NCBI RefSeq assembly: GCF_026413145.1
Contig: NZ_JAOVYZ010000002.1
Coordinates: 62,001-126,000, forward strand
DNA from: Limosilactobacillus kribbianus
Lineage (GTDB): Bacteria; Bacillota; Bacilli; Lactobacillales; Lactobacillaceae
Length of the DNA stretch: 64,000 nt
Reading direction: 5' to 3'
Shown here piece by piece: positions 8,983-21,234 of the stretch. The position numbers and the translations under genes are program-made. The stretch's first letter is position 1. The number at the start of each line of letters is the position of its first letter. The notes under the pieces are model-generated. The model had not been told where the DNA came from, did not search any database, and was given only the letters and a program-made list of their open reading frames with translations.

Positions 8983-9477
8983 ATGGCACAAGAATATAAA
9001 CACATTTTGGTTCCAGTTGATGGATCCGCCGAAGCTGAATTAGCCTTCAAGAAGGCCGTTGCCGTCACGAAGCGGAACGGATCTGACGCTGAGCTTCGTC
9101 TGCTGCACGTCGTTGATACCCGGGCTTTCCAAAACATCTCAAGTTTTGACACGTCGATGGTTGAACAGGTTACCGACACTGCTAAGAAGACGCTCGACAA
9201 ATACATCGAATACGCTAAGAAGGACGGCGTTGAAAACGTCAGCTACTCCATCGAATACGGTGCACCAAAGACAATCATCGCCCGTGACGTTCCAAAGGAA
9301 ATGAACGCCGACCTGATCATGATTGGGGCCACTGGTTTGAACGCCGTTGAACGGATTCTGATTGGTTCCGTCACCGAATACGTTACCCGGATGGCCGTTT
9401 GTGACGTCCTGGTTGTCCGGACCGATCTCGACAACAAGCCGATCGAAAATCCCAAGAAGAACAACAACAAGAAGTAA
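8983..9477 (+). CDS. Universal stress protein (UspA family, ATP-binding type)
   Basis: A 164-residue single Usp domain. The N-terminus YKHILVPVDGSAEAELAF is typical. The C-terminal glycine motif GATGLNAVERILIGSVTEYV marks the ATP-binding subgroup, and DVLVVR closes the last strand. Such proteins support survival under starvation and stress. The ATG follows GAGGAGG. A terminator (9496-9535) ends the transcript. The lysine/asparagine-rich tail PKKNNNKK looks disordered. Confidence 0.92.
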   Translation: MAQEYKHILVPVDGSAEAELAFKKAVAVTKRNGSDAELRLLHVVDTRAFQNISSFDTSMVEQVTDTAKKTLDKYIEYAKKDGVENVSYSIEYGAPKTIIARDVPKEMNADLIMIGATGLNAVERILIGSVTEYVTRMAVCDVLVVRTDLDNKPIENPKKNNNKK

Positions 9478-9495
9478 AATCATTCTTCATTAAAA

Positions 9496-9535
9496 GGCCC
9501 CATCATTCGGCAATGCCGGTGATGAGACTTTTTTG
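9496..9535 (+). terminator. Terminator of the universal stress gene
   Basis: CATCA...CGGC pairs with GCCG...TGATG and is followed, after GAGAC, by a run of six T. Confidence 0.65.
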
Positions 9536-9543
9536 ATACCACT

Positions 9544-9583
9544 CAAAAAACGCCTGGTAACACAATCGTTATCAGGCGTTTTA
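9544..9583 (-). terminator. Terminator of the PlcR-like regulator gene
   Basis: On the minus strand AACGCCTGATAAC pairs with GTTACCAGGCGTT (one bulge) and is followed by TTTTTT. Confidence 0.75.
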
Positions 9584-9591
9584 ATGCTTCT

Positions 9592-10434
9592 CTAGTTTAA
9601 TTTTGCCAGTTCTTTTTGAATGTCCTCTTCCATTAAAGTGCCGTGCCGGGCAATGCTAAGGCTCTTGGCAACCTCCAAGGCTTCGCGGGCCTTATCGGTA
9701 TTGTCCTTGGCAATGTAGGCCTTTCCTAGGCACAAGTAGAGTTCGTCTAAGAGGAAGAGTGAGTCGTGCTTGCGGCAAAGCTCAATCCCCCGGTTAGCCA
9801 TCTCAATGGCACTGTCCGGGTCATCCAGGTTCAGGTAAAGATTGGCAATCTGATCATTGATCGAGGCCCACTGGTGGAGGCTCCCGATCAGCTTCTTATT
9901 GTCAATCAACTTCACTGAACGATTCGTCAGCCGAATGGCCCGCTCGCGATCGTGCCGCTTCAGGTAGGCCATCGCCATCCCGGCGGTCGTCATCGCCAGG
10001 TAGACATTGGCACTGGTGGTCGCAAACTGGGTCAGCACCAGCTCAAAGTTGAAGATCGCATCGTCAATCTGATCATTTTCAACTTGAACCATCCCCAACA
10101 GGTAGTAATAACGCTGCTTGTCGAAGTCGCTCTCCAAATTTTTAACCTTGACCGCGTCCAACATCTTTTCAGCTTGAGCGTAATTATGCGCGGTCAGGAG
10201 TTCATCAACCTGATTAAAGGTGTCATTGACTCCACTAACCTCGTTCTCCACAATCCGGTCAGTCGGAATGTTTAACCGTTCGCAAATTGCTGTTAAGATA
10301 TCCATCTTCGGCAAGCGGTTTTGCTTTTCCATCAAACTAATCGTCGCTTGAGTACAGATTCCTTCGGCGAGTGCCGTCTGCGATAAGCCCCTTTTGCGGC
10401 GAATTTGCTTTAATACGTCTCCACGGAGTTTCAT
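9592..10434 (-). CDS. HTH-XRE regulator with TPR domain (PlcR/RRNPP-like)
   Basis: A 280-residue protein. The XRE helix-turn-helix (residues 6-60, LSQTALAEGICTQATISLM) closely follows the PlcR pattern, including the cysteine before TQ and the PKMDILTAICERLNIP end. The rest (about 70-280) is helical TPR-like repeats, as in peptide-sensing RRNPP regulators. It may therefore respond to a short peptide, but no proven peptide gene is nearby (a weak 38-codon candidate lies at 10491-10607). The ATG follows GAGGATG. An AT-rich inverted repeat upstream could be its operator. Confidence 0.8.
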   Translation of the reverse strand: MKLRGDVLKQIRRKRGLSQTALAEGICTQATISLMEKQNRLPKMDILTAICERLNIPTDRIVENEVSGVNDTFNQVDELLTAHNYAQAEKMLDAVKVKNLESDFDKQRYYYLLGMVQVENDQIDDAIFNFELVLTQFATTSANVYLAMTTAGMAMAYLKRHDRERAIRLTNRSVKLIDNKKLIGSLHQWASINDQIANLYLNLDDPDSAIEMANRGIELCRKHDSLFLLDELYLCLGKAYIAKDNTDKAREALEVAKSLSIARHGTLMEEDIQKELAKLN

Positions 10435-10498
10435 TGGTTATCATCCTCAATTATAATTATCTCTCTTAAGTCCACTTAAAACTAAGTACCATGACTTC

Positions 10499-10531
10499 AA
10501 CCATTATTATAACACTAATTATAAAATGGTT
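10499..10531. promoter_or_regulatory. AT-rich inverted repeat upstream of the PlcR-like gene
   Basis: AACCATT (10499-10505) and AATGGTT (10525-10531) flank two TATAA-like blocks. They lie 65-97 bases upstream of the regulator ATG, so this may be an operator overlapping a promoter. Confidence 0.35.
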
Positions 10532-10668
10532 GTTAGCCATGCGCTTTCGCTCTCGGTTGGGCCTACTGCCTATTGCCGGATTTATTGTTCAATTACAACA
10601 AAAATAGACAGGAACACTAATAATATTAGCATCACTGTCTACTTTAGACAATATTTCTTAAAAAAATT

Positions 10669-11799
10669 TTAATTAAACTTCTTCTGACCGACGTGCTCAG
10701 TGCCCAGTTCCTTGAATTCGTAGGTAATCTGGCTGTTGCGCTTGAATTCTTCCAGGCCAAGCTGGATCAGGCGGTCAACCAAATCGGAGTAACTGATCCC
10801 GGAAACTTCCCACATCTGCGGGTAAAGGCTGATGTTGGTGAAACCAGGCAGAGTGTTGGGTTCACTCAAGTATGGCACGTTATTCTCGTCAACCAGGAAG
10901 TCGATCCGGCACAAGCCCTTCATGTCGAGAGCCTTGTAAGCTTGCAGTGCCATGTCGGTAATTTCATCAGTCAGGTACTGTGGCAGCTTGACTGGCAGTT
11001 CGAAGACCACGCCACTGGCATCGACGAACTTGTTTTCGTAGTCGTAGAACGGATCGTCCTTTGGAACACGAATGGCCCCCAGCTTGGAAGCAATCGGGTG
11101 TTCGTTCCCCAGGATGGAAATTTCCACTTCCTGCGGGTTGGCAACCCCCTGCTCGGCCAGAACCTTGAAGTCGTACTTGAAGGCGTCATCCAGGGCGGCC
11201 TCGTACTCGTCGGCGTTGGTTACCTTGTGAATACCAACCGATGAACCTTGCTTAGCCGGCTTGATGAAGACCAGGTCGCCGAGTTGTTCTTCGATTGTGT
11301 CCCAGGAGTAGTCCGCGCGATTTTCCGGCGTCAGCAGAACATATGGCGTGTTGCGGATCCCGGCTTCGTTTAAGATCTTCTTGGTCAGGTCCTTGTCAAA
11401 TGACATGGCGCTGGCCGCAATGTTAGAGCCTACGTATGGCTTATTCAATAACTTGAACAGGCCTTGGATCGTTCCATCTTCCCCAAGGTTCCCGTGAATG
11501 ACCGGGTAGAAGAAGTCGATGTGCTCCAGCTCGTTTAAGGCCATGATTGGTGCCAGCGGCCGGTTGAGGTCCATCTTCGCATAGGCGTCAGCAACCACCT
11601 TGTCTTCAGGCTCACCATCAAAAATCCGTTGCGAAGCTTCATTGTTCAGCAGAATCCCGTCCTTGGTAAACATGAACAGGCTAATATCATACTTATCCTT
11701 GTCGAGTGCATCATAAATATTGTGTGCTGAACGCTTGGAAACGTCGTGTTCGGAGGAATTGCCACCAAAGAGCAGGGCAACTTGTAACTTCTGTGCCAT
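10669..11799 (-). CDS. ddl: D-alanine--D-alanine/D-lactate ligase
   Basis: A 376-residue ATP-grasp ligase that makes the terminal dipeptide or depsipeptide of the peptidoglycan stem in the cytosol. It begins LQVALLFGGNSSEHDVS and has the ATP-grasp motif FIKPAKQGSSVGI (about 178-190). The omega-loop reads YDYENKFVD, with Phe at residue 258 where D-Ala-D-Ala ligases carry Tyr. In Leuconostoc and vancomycin-resistant lactobacilli this Phe is known to favour D-Ala-D-Lac, so the product is probably the depsipeptide. AAGGTGG lies 9 bases before the ATG. Confidence 0.95.
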   Translation of the reverse strand: MAQKLQVALLFGGNSSEHDVSKRSAHNIYDALDKDKYDISLFMFTKDGILLNNEASQRIFDGEPEDKVVADAYAKMDLNRPLAPIMALNELEHIDFFYPVIHGNLGEDGTIQGLFKLLNKPYVGSNIAASAMSFDKDLTKKILNEAGIRNTPYVLLTPENRADYSWDTIEEQLGDLVFIKPAKQGSSVGIHKVTNADEYEAALDDAFKYDFKVLAEQGVANPQEVEISILGNEHPIASKLGAIRVPKDDPFYDYENKFVDASGVVFELPVKLPQYLTDEITDMALQAYKALDMKGLCRIDFLVDENNVPYLSEPNTLPGFTNISLYPQMWEVSGISYSDLVDRLIQLGLEEFKRNSQITYEFKELGTEHVGQKKFN

Positions 11800-11884
11800 T
11801 TAGCATACCACCTTATCTTAAATTTTACTTATACCGTCTTTCTCAGAAACCTAAGTATAACATGATAGCGCTTGCTTGGCTACA

Positions 11885-11921
11885 AAAAAACGGAGAAAAG
11901 TAAACTTTTCTCCGTTTTTGA
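11885..11921 (-). terminator. Terminator after the lipoyl protein gene
   Basis: CGGAGAAAAG and CTTTTCTCCG pair around a TTTA loop. The T run on the minus strand is seven bases, and there is also one on the plus strand. Confidence 0.8.
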
Positions 11922-11951
11922 TTATAGTGTTTTCCACGCAAGCTGAATTGC

Positions 11952-12251
11952 TTACTTGACTTCCACGATCCAGTTTTCGTTTTCGTCAGTGGAACTTAAG
12001 CCAGCAGGATCATCAACGATCTTGTCGTTAACCGCTACGATGGTCCCGTCGACTGGGCTATCCAGGTCGGTTACGGCCTTTTCCGCTTCCACGGAAATGA
12101 ACTTGTCGCCGCTCTTTAAGCTAGCGCCCTTTGCTGGTACATCGATGAAGCTGATCTTGCCGAGGTCGTCACGACCCTGATCATTCAGTCCCACCCGGGT
12201 GTTACCGTTGTCGAGCTTCTTGGTCCAGAAATAGTTGTTCTTTGCAGCCAT
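11952..12251 (-). CDS. GcvH-like lipoyl-domain protein
   Basis: A 99-residue protein made only of a biotinyl/lipoyl hammerhead domain. The sequence FISVEAEKAVTDLDSPVDG places the candidate lipoyl lysine at residue 58. It resembles the H protein of the glycine cleavage system. No P, T or L protein is in the window and lactobacilli usually lack that system. A role as a lipoyl carrier or relay, or another function, is therefore more likely than glycine breakdown. It starts 15 bases after the rodA stop, so it is the last gene of the mreB-rodA transcript. Confidence 0.8.
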   Translation of the reverse strand: MAAKNNYFWTKKLDNGNTRVGLNDQGRDDLGKISFIDVPAKGASLKSGDKFISVEAEKAVTDLDSPVDGTIVAVNDKIVDDPAGLSSTDENENWIVEVK

Positions 12252-12266
12252 AATATAAATACCCCA

Positions 12267-13460
12267 CTATCTAAATTCTTGTTTATTGCTAAACATGTAA
12301 GAATGATGATGATAACGCATCGACATTATCATCCCAATCCCGATCAGGTTACCAATTAAAGACGATCCCCCAGCGCTGATGAACGGAAGCGGGATCCCGG
12401 TCAGCGGCAGCAGACCGATGTTCATCCCAATGTTTTCAAAAATGTGGAAGAGGATCATCATGATGACCCCGGTCGAAATATAGGCGTAAAACTCATTCTT
12501 CGTATCAAATGTAACACGAATCATTAAATAAATTAAGAGTAAATAGATCAAAATTAACAAAACGCCACCGATAAAGCCGAAATTTTCCCCAATTACGGAG
12601 AAAATCATATCCGACTCCCGCACCGGCACGTAAACCTTCGAATTGTTAAAACCAGTTCCGGTGATCCCGCCGGAACCAACCGCTTTGATACTTTGCCACA
12701 GCTGATACCCCTGGTTGGTTGTATCCTGTTCGGGATGTAGCCAGGTATCAACCCGGTCGAACTGGTAGGCCTGGAAACCGATGTGTTCCAGGATTCGCCG
12801 CCCGGTTGAGGACGTCACCATTGCCAGGGCCGAGCCGCCGACAACTGCCAAGGCCGTCGCAGCGGGAGCCAAAATCCGCCAGGTAACTCCTGAAACGAGG
12901 ATCATCCCACAGAAAATGGCAAAGAAGACCAGCGCGGTCCCAAAGTCGTTTTGGAAGTGCAGGGAAATCAAAATCGGCAGCAGCCAGAGCAGCATCGTGC
13001 CGATCAGGTGCCAATCAGACCGGACCGTATGTACCGGATACCGGTTATTGTGCGTAGTAATCACCCGGCCCATCATCAGGATGTAGGCCGGCTTCATAAT
13101 TTCCGATGGCTGAAAGGTGAACGGTCCGATGGCAAACCAACTTTTGGCCCCGGTGCTGGCGTAGTACGCCCGGCTATAGAAGACCAGAATGGCAAACATT
13201 AGGAAGATACTTAACCAGTAGATGATCGGCGCAATCTTCCAAAGCTGTTCCGAATCGAACTGCATGATAATCACAATCATGACAGTCCCAATCGCGTACC
13301 AGACCAGCTGGGTGATAACCTGCCGGGCCACACTGGTTGCCTGTTGATCGTGAACCGCCGCGACGTAAATCGATGCCAGACCGATCAGTGCCAGCAGAAG
13401 CACACAGAAAATAATTCCCCAGTCAATTCGACTTTCTTCATCACTTTGCGAACGTTGCAT
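12267..13460 (-). CDS. rodA: Rod-shape protein RodA (SEDS peptidoglycan glycosyltransferase)
   Basis: A 397-residue polytopic membrane protein of the FtsW/RodA/SpoVE family with about ten membrane segments. Visible family marks are NDFGTALVFFAIF and the C-terminal LLPLTGIPLPFISAGGSS. SEDS proteins polymerise lipid II together with a class B PBP during side-wall growth. Its place two genes after mreB points to RodA rather than FtsW. AAGGAG precedes the ATG at 13460. An upstream gap of about 50 bases separates it from DUF2969. Confidence 0.92.
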   Translation of the reverse strand: MQRSQSDEESRIDWGIIFCVLLLALIGLASIYVAAVHDQQATSVARQVITQLVWYAIGTVMIVIIMQFDSEQLWKIAPIIYWLSIFLMFAILVFYSRAYYASTGAKSWFAIGPFTFQPSEIMKPAYILMMGRVITTHNNRYPVHTVRSDWHLIGTMLLWLLPILISLHFQNDFGTALVFFAIFCGMILVSGVTWRILAPAATALAVVGGSALAMVTSSTGRRILEHIGFQAYQFDRVDTWLHPEQDTTNQGYQLWQSIKAVGSGGITGTGFNNSKVYVPVRESDMIFSVIGENFGFIGGVLLILIYLLLIYLMIRVTFDTKNEFYAYISTGVIMMILFHIFENIGMNIGLLPLTGIPLPFISAGGSSLIGNLIGIGMIMSMRYHHHSYMFSNKQEFR

Positions 13461-13510
13461 TACCTAACTCCTTCTTCGTTAAAGAGAACGGTATTTCCAT
13501 CGTCATCCAC

Positions 13511-13735
13511 CTAGTGTTGGTGGAGGTGATATTGTTGGAGAACCATTTCCAAGCCTTCCTCTTGAGAGTGAACGTAAAATTCACTCTCGTCGGTCGTCAA
13601 CAGGGCCTTGAAACGGTCATTATCGGTTACCACTTCGCCAATTAGCCGCTTACCAATGAAAATCTGTTGAACCGGCTGGTTGTGCCGTTCAATGTCTTTA
13701 ACGCTTACTTCAATTTTCTTATCTTTTCTAGCCAC
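13511..13735 (-). CDS. DUF2969 family small protein
   Basis: A 74-residue protein of the DUF2969 family, limited largely to lactobacilli and relatives. No function is known. The start is a GTG at 13735 with AAAGGTG six bases before it. Longer in-frame readings would run through yidD and lack a site. The sequence from KKIEVSVKDIERHN to the His-rich tail HLHQH is polar and without membrane segments. Constant linkage to yidD, mreB and rodA suggests a link to envelope growth, which is only inference. Confidence 0.75.
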   Translation of the reverse strand: MARKDKKIEVSVKDIERHNQPVQQIFIGKRLIGEVVTDNDRFKALLTTDESEFYVHSQEEGLEMVLQQYHLHQH

Positions 13736-13751
13736 GATTTCACCTTTAACT

Positions 13752-13988
13752 TTAATATTTGCGTCGGAATGTAAAGTGGTCGGGAACGGGGTCATACCCG
13801 CCCCGGGCAAAGGGCTGACAACGCAACAAGCGCCACAACCCCAGCAAAATACCTTTAAGCCCGAAACGGTGCAGGGCATCAAGCATGTATTGCGAACAGG
13901 TCGGCTCATAGCGGCAAACCCGGTATGGCCGCCGCACAGAAATCGTTCGCTGGTACCAGCGAACGAGCTTGCACAAGGCCCGGACCAT
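13752..13988 (-). CDS. yidD: Membrane protein insertion efficiency factor YidD
   Basis: A 78-residue protein with the hallmark cysteine and basic motifs YEPTCSQYMLDAL and RCQPFARGGYDPVP. YidD is a small membrane-associated protein that helps YidC insert membrane proteins. The start is the ATG at 13988 (MVRALCK), four bases after the mreB stop and with a purine-rich GAAGAAG region before it. A longer in-frame start would lie within mreB. Here it belongs to the mreB transcript rather than the usual rpmH-rnpA-yidC group. Confidence 0.88.
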   Translation of the reverse strand: MVRALCKLVRWYQRTISVRRPYRVCRYEPTCSQYMLDALHRFGLKGILLGLWRLLRCQPFARGGYDPVPDHFTFRRKY

Positions 13989-13992
13989 CACT

Positions 13993-14988
13993 TTACTTCT
14001 TCTTTCCTTCCGTCTTTTGCATCCGTTCCAGCATTTCACCAGCACCCTTGGCCACATTGTCCAGCGGGCTCTGTGAAACCATTACTGGCACCTTCAGCCG
14101 GTCACTGAAAAGTTTATCAATTCCCTTCAGCAGGGCTGTCCCACCGGTCAGGACGATGCCCCGATCGATAATGTCACTAGCCAGCTCTGGCGGAATCGTC
14201 TCCAAGACATTGACGGTCGCCGTCAGAATTTGTTCTAGCGTCCCGTGGATTGCCTCTTCAATCTCGTTTTCGTTAACGGTGATTTGCTTTGGCATCCCCG
14301 TGGCCACGTCACGGCCCCGGACATCCATTTCTTCTGGCTTGTCAACCTTCAGTGCTGTCCCCAGCTTCATCTTGATGTTTTCGGCGGTGTGTTCACCAAT
14401 GACCAGACCATGCTTGTCCTTAATATAGGCAGCAATGTCACTGTTCAACTTGTCACCGGCTAAGCGTACTGAGCTACTGGAAACAATGTCACCCAGGGAG
14501 AGGATCGCAATGTCGCTGGTCCCACCACCCATGTCGATCACCATGCTACCACGGGGCTTAAAGATGTCCAGGCCGGCACCAATAGCCGCAACTTTAGGCT
14601 CGTATTCCAGATAGACCTTGCCACCGCCGGACTGTTCAGCGGCCTGAATAATCGCCTTGCGCTCAATTTCGGTGATGTTGGTTGGTGCGCAGATCATGAT
14701 GTTTGGCTTGGACATAAAGCCCTTGACGCTCAGCTTGCCGATAAAGTACGACAGCATTTCCTCGGTAACGTCGAAGTCGGAAATCACCCCGTTCTTCAGC
14801 GGCCGAATTGCCCGGATGTTGCTTGGGGTCCGCCCAACCATCCGGTAAGCTTCGGAGCCCACCGCCAGAACCTTGTTGGTTTGCGTATCAATTGCGACTA
14901 CTGATGGTTCATTTAACACAATGCCCTTACCCTGGACATAAATCAGCACGTTGGCTGTTCCTAAATCAATACCAATATCTTGTGCCAT
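13993..14988 (-). CDS. mreB: Rod shape-determining protein MreB/Mbl
   Basis: A 331-residue actin-like ATPase. The phosphate 1 loop is IGIDLGTANVLIYV (residues 5-18), and IDMGGGTSDIAILSLG is the phosphate 2 region. It forms membrane-bound filaments that direct side-wall synthesis with RodA. GAGGAG lies about 8 bases before the ATG. No mreC or mreD follows it directly. Instead yidD, DUF2969, rodA and a lipoyl protein complete the transcript, so it may be the Mbl-like paralogue. Confidence 0.93.
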   Translation of the reverse strand: MAQDIGIDLGTANVLIYVQGKGIVLNEPSVVAIDTQTNKVLAVGSEAYRMVGRTPSNIRAIRPLKNGVISDFDVTEEMLSYFIGKLSVKGFMSKPNIMICAPTNITEIERKAIIQAAEQSGGGKVYLEYEPKVAAIGAGLDIFKPRGSMVIDMGGGTSDIAILSLGDIVSSSSVRLAGDKLNSDIAAYIKDKHGLVIGEHTAENIKMKLGTALKVDKPEEMDVRGRDVATGMPKQITVNENEIEEAIHGTLEQILTATVNVLETIPPELASDIIDRGIVLTGGTALLKGIDKLFSDRLKVPVMVSQSPLDNVAKGAGEMLERMQKTEGKKK

Positions 14989-15040
14989 TCGTTTTCTTCT
15001 CCTCTAAAAATGAAAGATTGTTTTTCTTAATATCGTTCGT

Positions 15041-15049
15041 ATTATACCA
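15041..15049 (-). promoter_or_regulatory. Extended -10 promoter of mreB
   Basis: The minus strand reads TGG-TATAAT in the gap between murA and mreB. This is an extended -10 element without a clear -35. Confidence 0.5.
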
Positions 15050-15077
15050 TACAATGACCGCCAACTGCGGATCGGTC

Positions 15078-16388
15078 CTAGTTTGTCTCACCAGTGCGGT
15101 GGTTCGGCGAAAGCTTGATCTTATCGGCGATGTCGATCCGATCAATTTTGGCCCCCAGCGCGTGCAATTTTTCCTGAAATTGATCGTAACCACGATCAAT
15201 CTCGCTGACATTGCGTACCTGGGTAATTCCATCCGCCGCCAACCCTGCTAAGACTAAGGCCGCTCCGGCCCGCAGATCGGAGGCCGTTACCTCAGCCTCG
15301 CTAAATTTGGTGGGACCGGAAAGCACGGCGACCGGACCGCTAATCTGGAACTTAGCGTTCATCCGCCGCAGCTCCTCGAGATGCATGAAGCGCTTCTCGA
15401 AGATCTGCTCGTCTAAGGTACTTGTTCCATTGGCCAGGAGTTGAAGAACCGACATCTGCGGTTGAAGATCCGTTGGAAAGCCCGGATATGGCATCGTCTT
15501 GACCGTTGTCGGCAGCAGGACCGCCGTACCGACCACCCGGATGCCATCGTCCTGCTCAATCACCGTTACCCCCATCTCTTCCAGCTTGGCGATTAGGGAG
15601 GCGTTATGGGCCGCGATCGCGTTTTCCACAATCACGTCCCCGTTAGTGACCGCCGCAGCAATCATGAAGGTCCCCGCCTCGATCCGGTCAGGCATGAGTT
15701 CGTAATCACAGCCATGCAGGAAGTTGACCCCCTGGATGCGAATAACCTCGGTCCCCGCACCGTGGACCCGAGCCCCCATTTTATTCAATAAGTTGGCGAG
15801 CGCAACAATTTCGGGCTCGCGGGCCGCGTTTTCAATTGTGGTGATGCCCTGAGCCAGGGTGGCCGTCATCATCAGACTTTCGGTTGCCCCAACGCTTGGA
15901 AAGTCGAGATAAATCATTTTTCCAACCAGACGCTCGGCCCGGGCTTCAATGTAGCCATCCTGCTGCTGAACCGTCGCCCCGAGCTGGATTAGTCCCTTGA
16001 TATGGAGGTCAATGGGCCGCGAACCGATCGCGCAGCCACCAGGCAGGGCAACCTTGGCGTGACCGGTCCGGGCCAAAAGCGGCCCCATTACCAACAAAGA
16101 GGCCCGCATCTCATCGACATATTCAAAGGGGGCCTCACTAGCGACCCTTTGCTGAGCATCTAGCAGCAATTCGTGCTTTTCCTCGTCAAAGGTCACCGTC
16201 AGGTTCAAAAACTGCAGCAATTGGTTCATTGTTTTTATGTCTAATAATGATGGGACGTTTGTCAGGTGAATGTTGCCCACTGACGCCAAGATGCTGGCTG
16301 CTTGCATCGGTAGTGCCGCATTCTTGGAGCCCGCCACGTGGACGCGCCCAGCCAACCGTCGACCACCCTTAATAACCATCTTATCCAT
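15078..16388 (-). CDS. murA: UDP-N-acetylglucosamine 1-carboxyvinyltransferase
   Basis: A 436-residue EPSP-synthase-fold enzyme. It transfers enolpyruvate from PEP to UDP-GlcNAc, the first committed step of peptidoglycan synthesis, in the cytosol. The substrate loop VALPGGCAIGSRP carries the catalytic Cys at residue 119 (equivalent to Cys115 of E. coli), the target of fosfomycin. VAGSKNAALP near residue 18 is also typical. The ATG at 16388 follows GAGGGAG. A TTG directly before it is too near that site. Confidence 0.95.
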   Translation of the reverse strand: MDKMVIKGGRRLAGRVHVAGSKNAALPMQAASILASVGNIHLTNVPSLLDIKTMNQLLQFLNLTVTFDEEKHELLLDAQQRVASEAPFEYVDEMRASLLVMGPLLARTGHAKVALPGGCAIGSRPIDLHIKGLIQLGATVQQQDGYIEARAERLVGKMIYLDFPSVGATESLMMTATLAQGITTIENAAREPEIVALANLLNKMGARVHGAGTEVIRIQGVNFLHGCDYELMPDRIEAGTFMIAAAVTNGDVIVENAIAAHNASLIAKLEEMGVTVIEQDDGIRVVGTAVLLPTTVKTMPYPGFPTDLQPQMSVLQLLANGTSTLDEQIFEKRFMHLEELRRMNAKFQISGPVAVLSGPTKFSEAEVTASDLRAGAALVLAGLAADGITQVRNVSEIDRGYDQFQEKLHALGAKIDRIDIADKIKLSPNHRTGETN

Positions 16389-16406
16389 CAAATACTCCCT
16401 CGCTTG

Positions 16407-16637
16407 CTAGCGAACCAGGTACTGAAGATTCCCGATCGCATTGAAGATGTTCAAGAAAAAACTTGCGCATAAGTAGCCCAGCGCCGTTGCACACAGGACA
16501 ATTGCCAGTGGCAGGGTGCGTGGCGGGCGCTTAAAAAAGCGCTCCGGATGAAGGCCCTGAATGGCGCTGAAGGCCAGCCAAACAAAGAGCAGCTGAACAA
16601 TGATTTCAATCAGGGCATGAATTCCCGTTAATTGCAC
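16407..16637 (-). CDS. DUF1146 family small membrane protein (YwzB-like)
   Basis: A 76-residue protein with two membrane segments (about residues 8-28 and 43-68) joined by a basic loop (RFFKRPPR). It matches the DUF1146/YwzB family of unknown role, which lies between the ATP synthase operon and murA in many Firmicutes, as it does here. GGGAGG precedes the ATG. It is probably co-transcribed with murA, which starts 18 bases after its stop. Confidence 0.8.
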   Translation of the reverse strand: MQLTGIHALIEIIVQLLFVWLAFSAIQGLHPERFFKRPPRTLPLAIVLCATALGYLCASFFLNIFNAIGNLQYLVR

Positions 16638-16737
16638 ACTGGTACCTCCCTTATTAACAAAACAGTTTGTATTTTATCATAACACGCTTTCTTAGTCGCT
16701 AGTAGTAGCAAAGCTTTAACTTAAGTTTAAAGAACAG

Positions 16738-16778
16738 AAAAAGGGGTTCGGCAATTATGCCATAACCCCTTTTTGTAG
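16738..16778 (-). terminator. Terminator of the atp operon
   Basis: AAAAAGGGGTT and AACCCCTTTTT pair around a loop that itself contains TGGCATAATTGCC. It lies directly after atpC. Confidence 0.85.
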
Positions 16779-16789
16779 GAACTGAATTC

Positions 16790-17218
16790 CTATTGTTGGT
16801 TGAGCTTAGAAGTGTTCAAACGGTTAATTGCCCGCTTGAGATGTACTTCAGCCCGTGCCAAGGCGTCCTGATTATGTTCGCGCTTGGCCTTTTCAATTGC
16901 CGATTCTGAACGCCGCTTAGCAGCTTCGGCCCGCTGGACATCAATTTCTTCTGGCATTTCCGCACTATCAGCAGCGATCAGTGCGTTTTCACCATCGAAT
17001 TGAATGATTCCACCGTTGACGGCAGCTACCTCGTCGGTTCCACCGTCATGCTTGATCTGCACGGTGCTGATCTCCAGTGCCGCAATCAGCGGAACGTGGT
17101 GCGCCATGAGCCCCATCTGACCACCAGACGTGTTCATGACCAGCATCGTCGCGTCATCCTTATCGTAAACAGTACCGTCAGGGGTAATAATCGTGACCTT
17201 AAACTTACTGTCAGCCAT
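16790..17218 (-). CDS. atpC: F1Fo ATP synthase epsilon subunit
   Basis: A 142-residue protein. The N-terminal beta sandwich (KVTIITPDGTVYDKDDATM onward) and the C-terminal two-helix domain (about 90-135) match the epsilon subunit, which links gamma to the c-ring and inhibits ATP hydrolysis. It is the last gene of the operon, 13 bases after atpD, and is followed by the operon terminator. Confidence 0.95.
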   Translation of the reverse strand: MADSKFKVTIITPDGTVYDKDDATMLVMNTSGGQMGLMAHHVPLIAALEISTVQIKHDGGTDEVAAVNGGIIQFDGENALIAADSAEMPEEIDVQRAEAAKRRSESAIEKAKREHNQDALARAEVHLKRAINRLNTSKLNQQ

Positions 17219-17231
17219 AAATTATCCCCTC

Positions 17232-19636
<2,405 letters not shown>

Positions 19637-19670
19637 TAAATCTCACCGTCCTTTCGACTAACTAATCTAA

Positions 19671-21221
<1,551 letters not shown>

Positions 21222-21234
21222 TTAACAAACTATA

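Noticed and set aside
13755-13909. Longer N-terminal extension of the DUF2969 gene
   Set aside because: It would run through yidD. The GTG at 13735 has a proper ribosome binding site and matches the usual family length.
13993-14057. Longer N-terminal extension of yidD into mreB
   Set aside because: The ATG at 13988 gives the normal YidD length and the extension carries no conserved residues.
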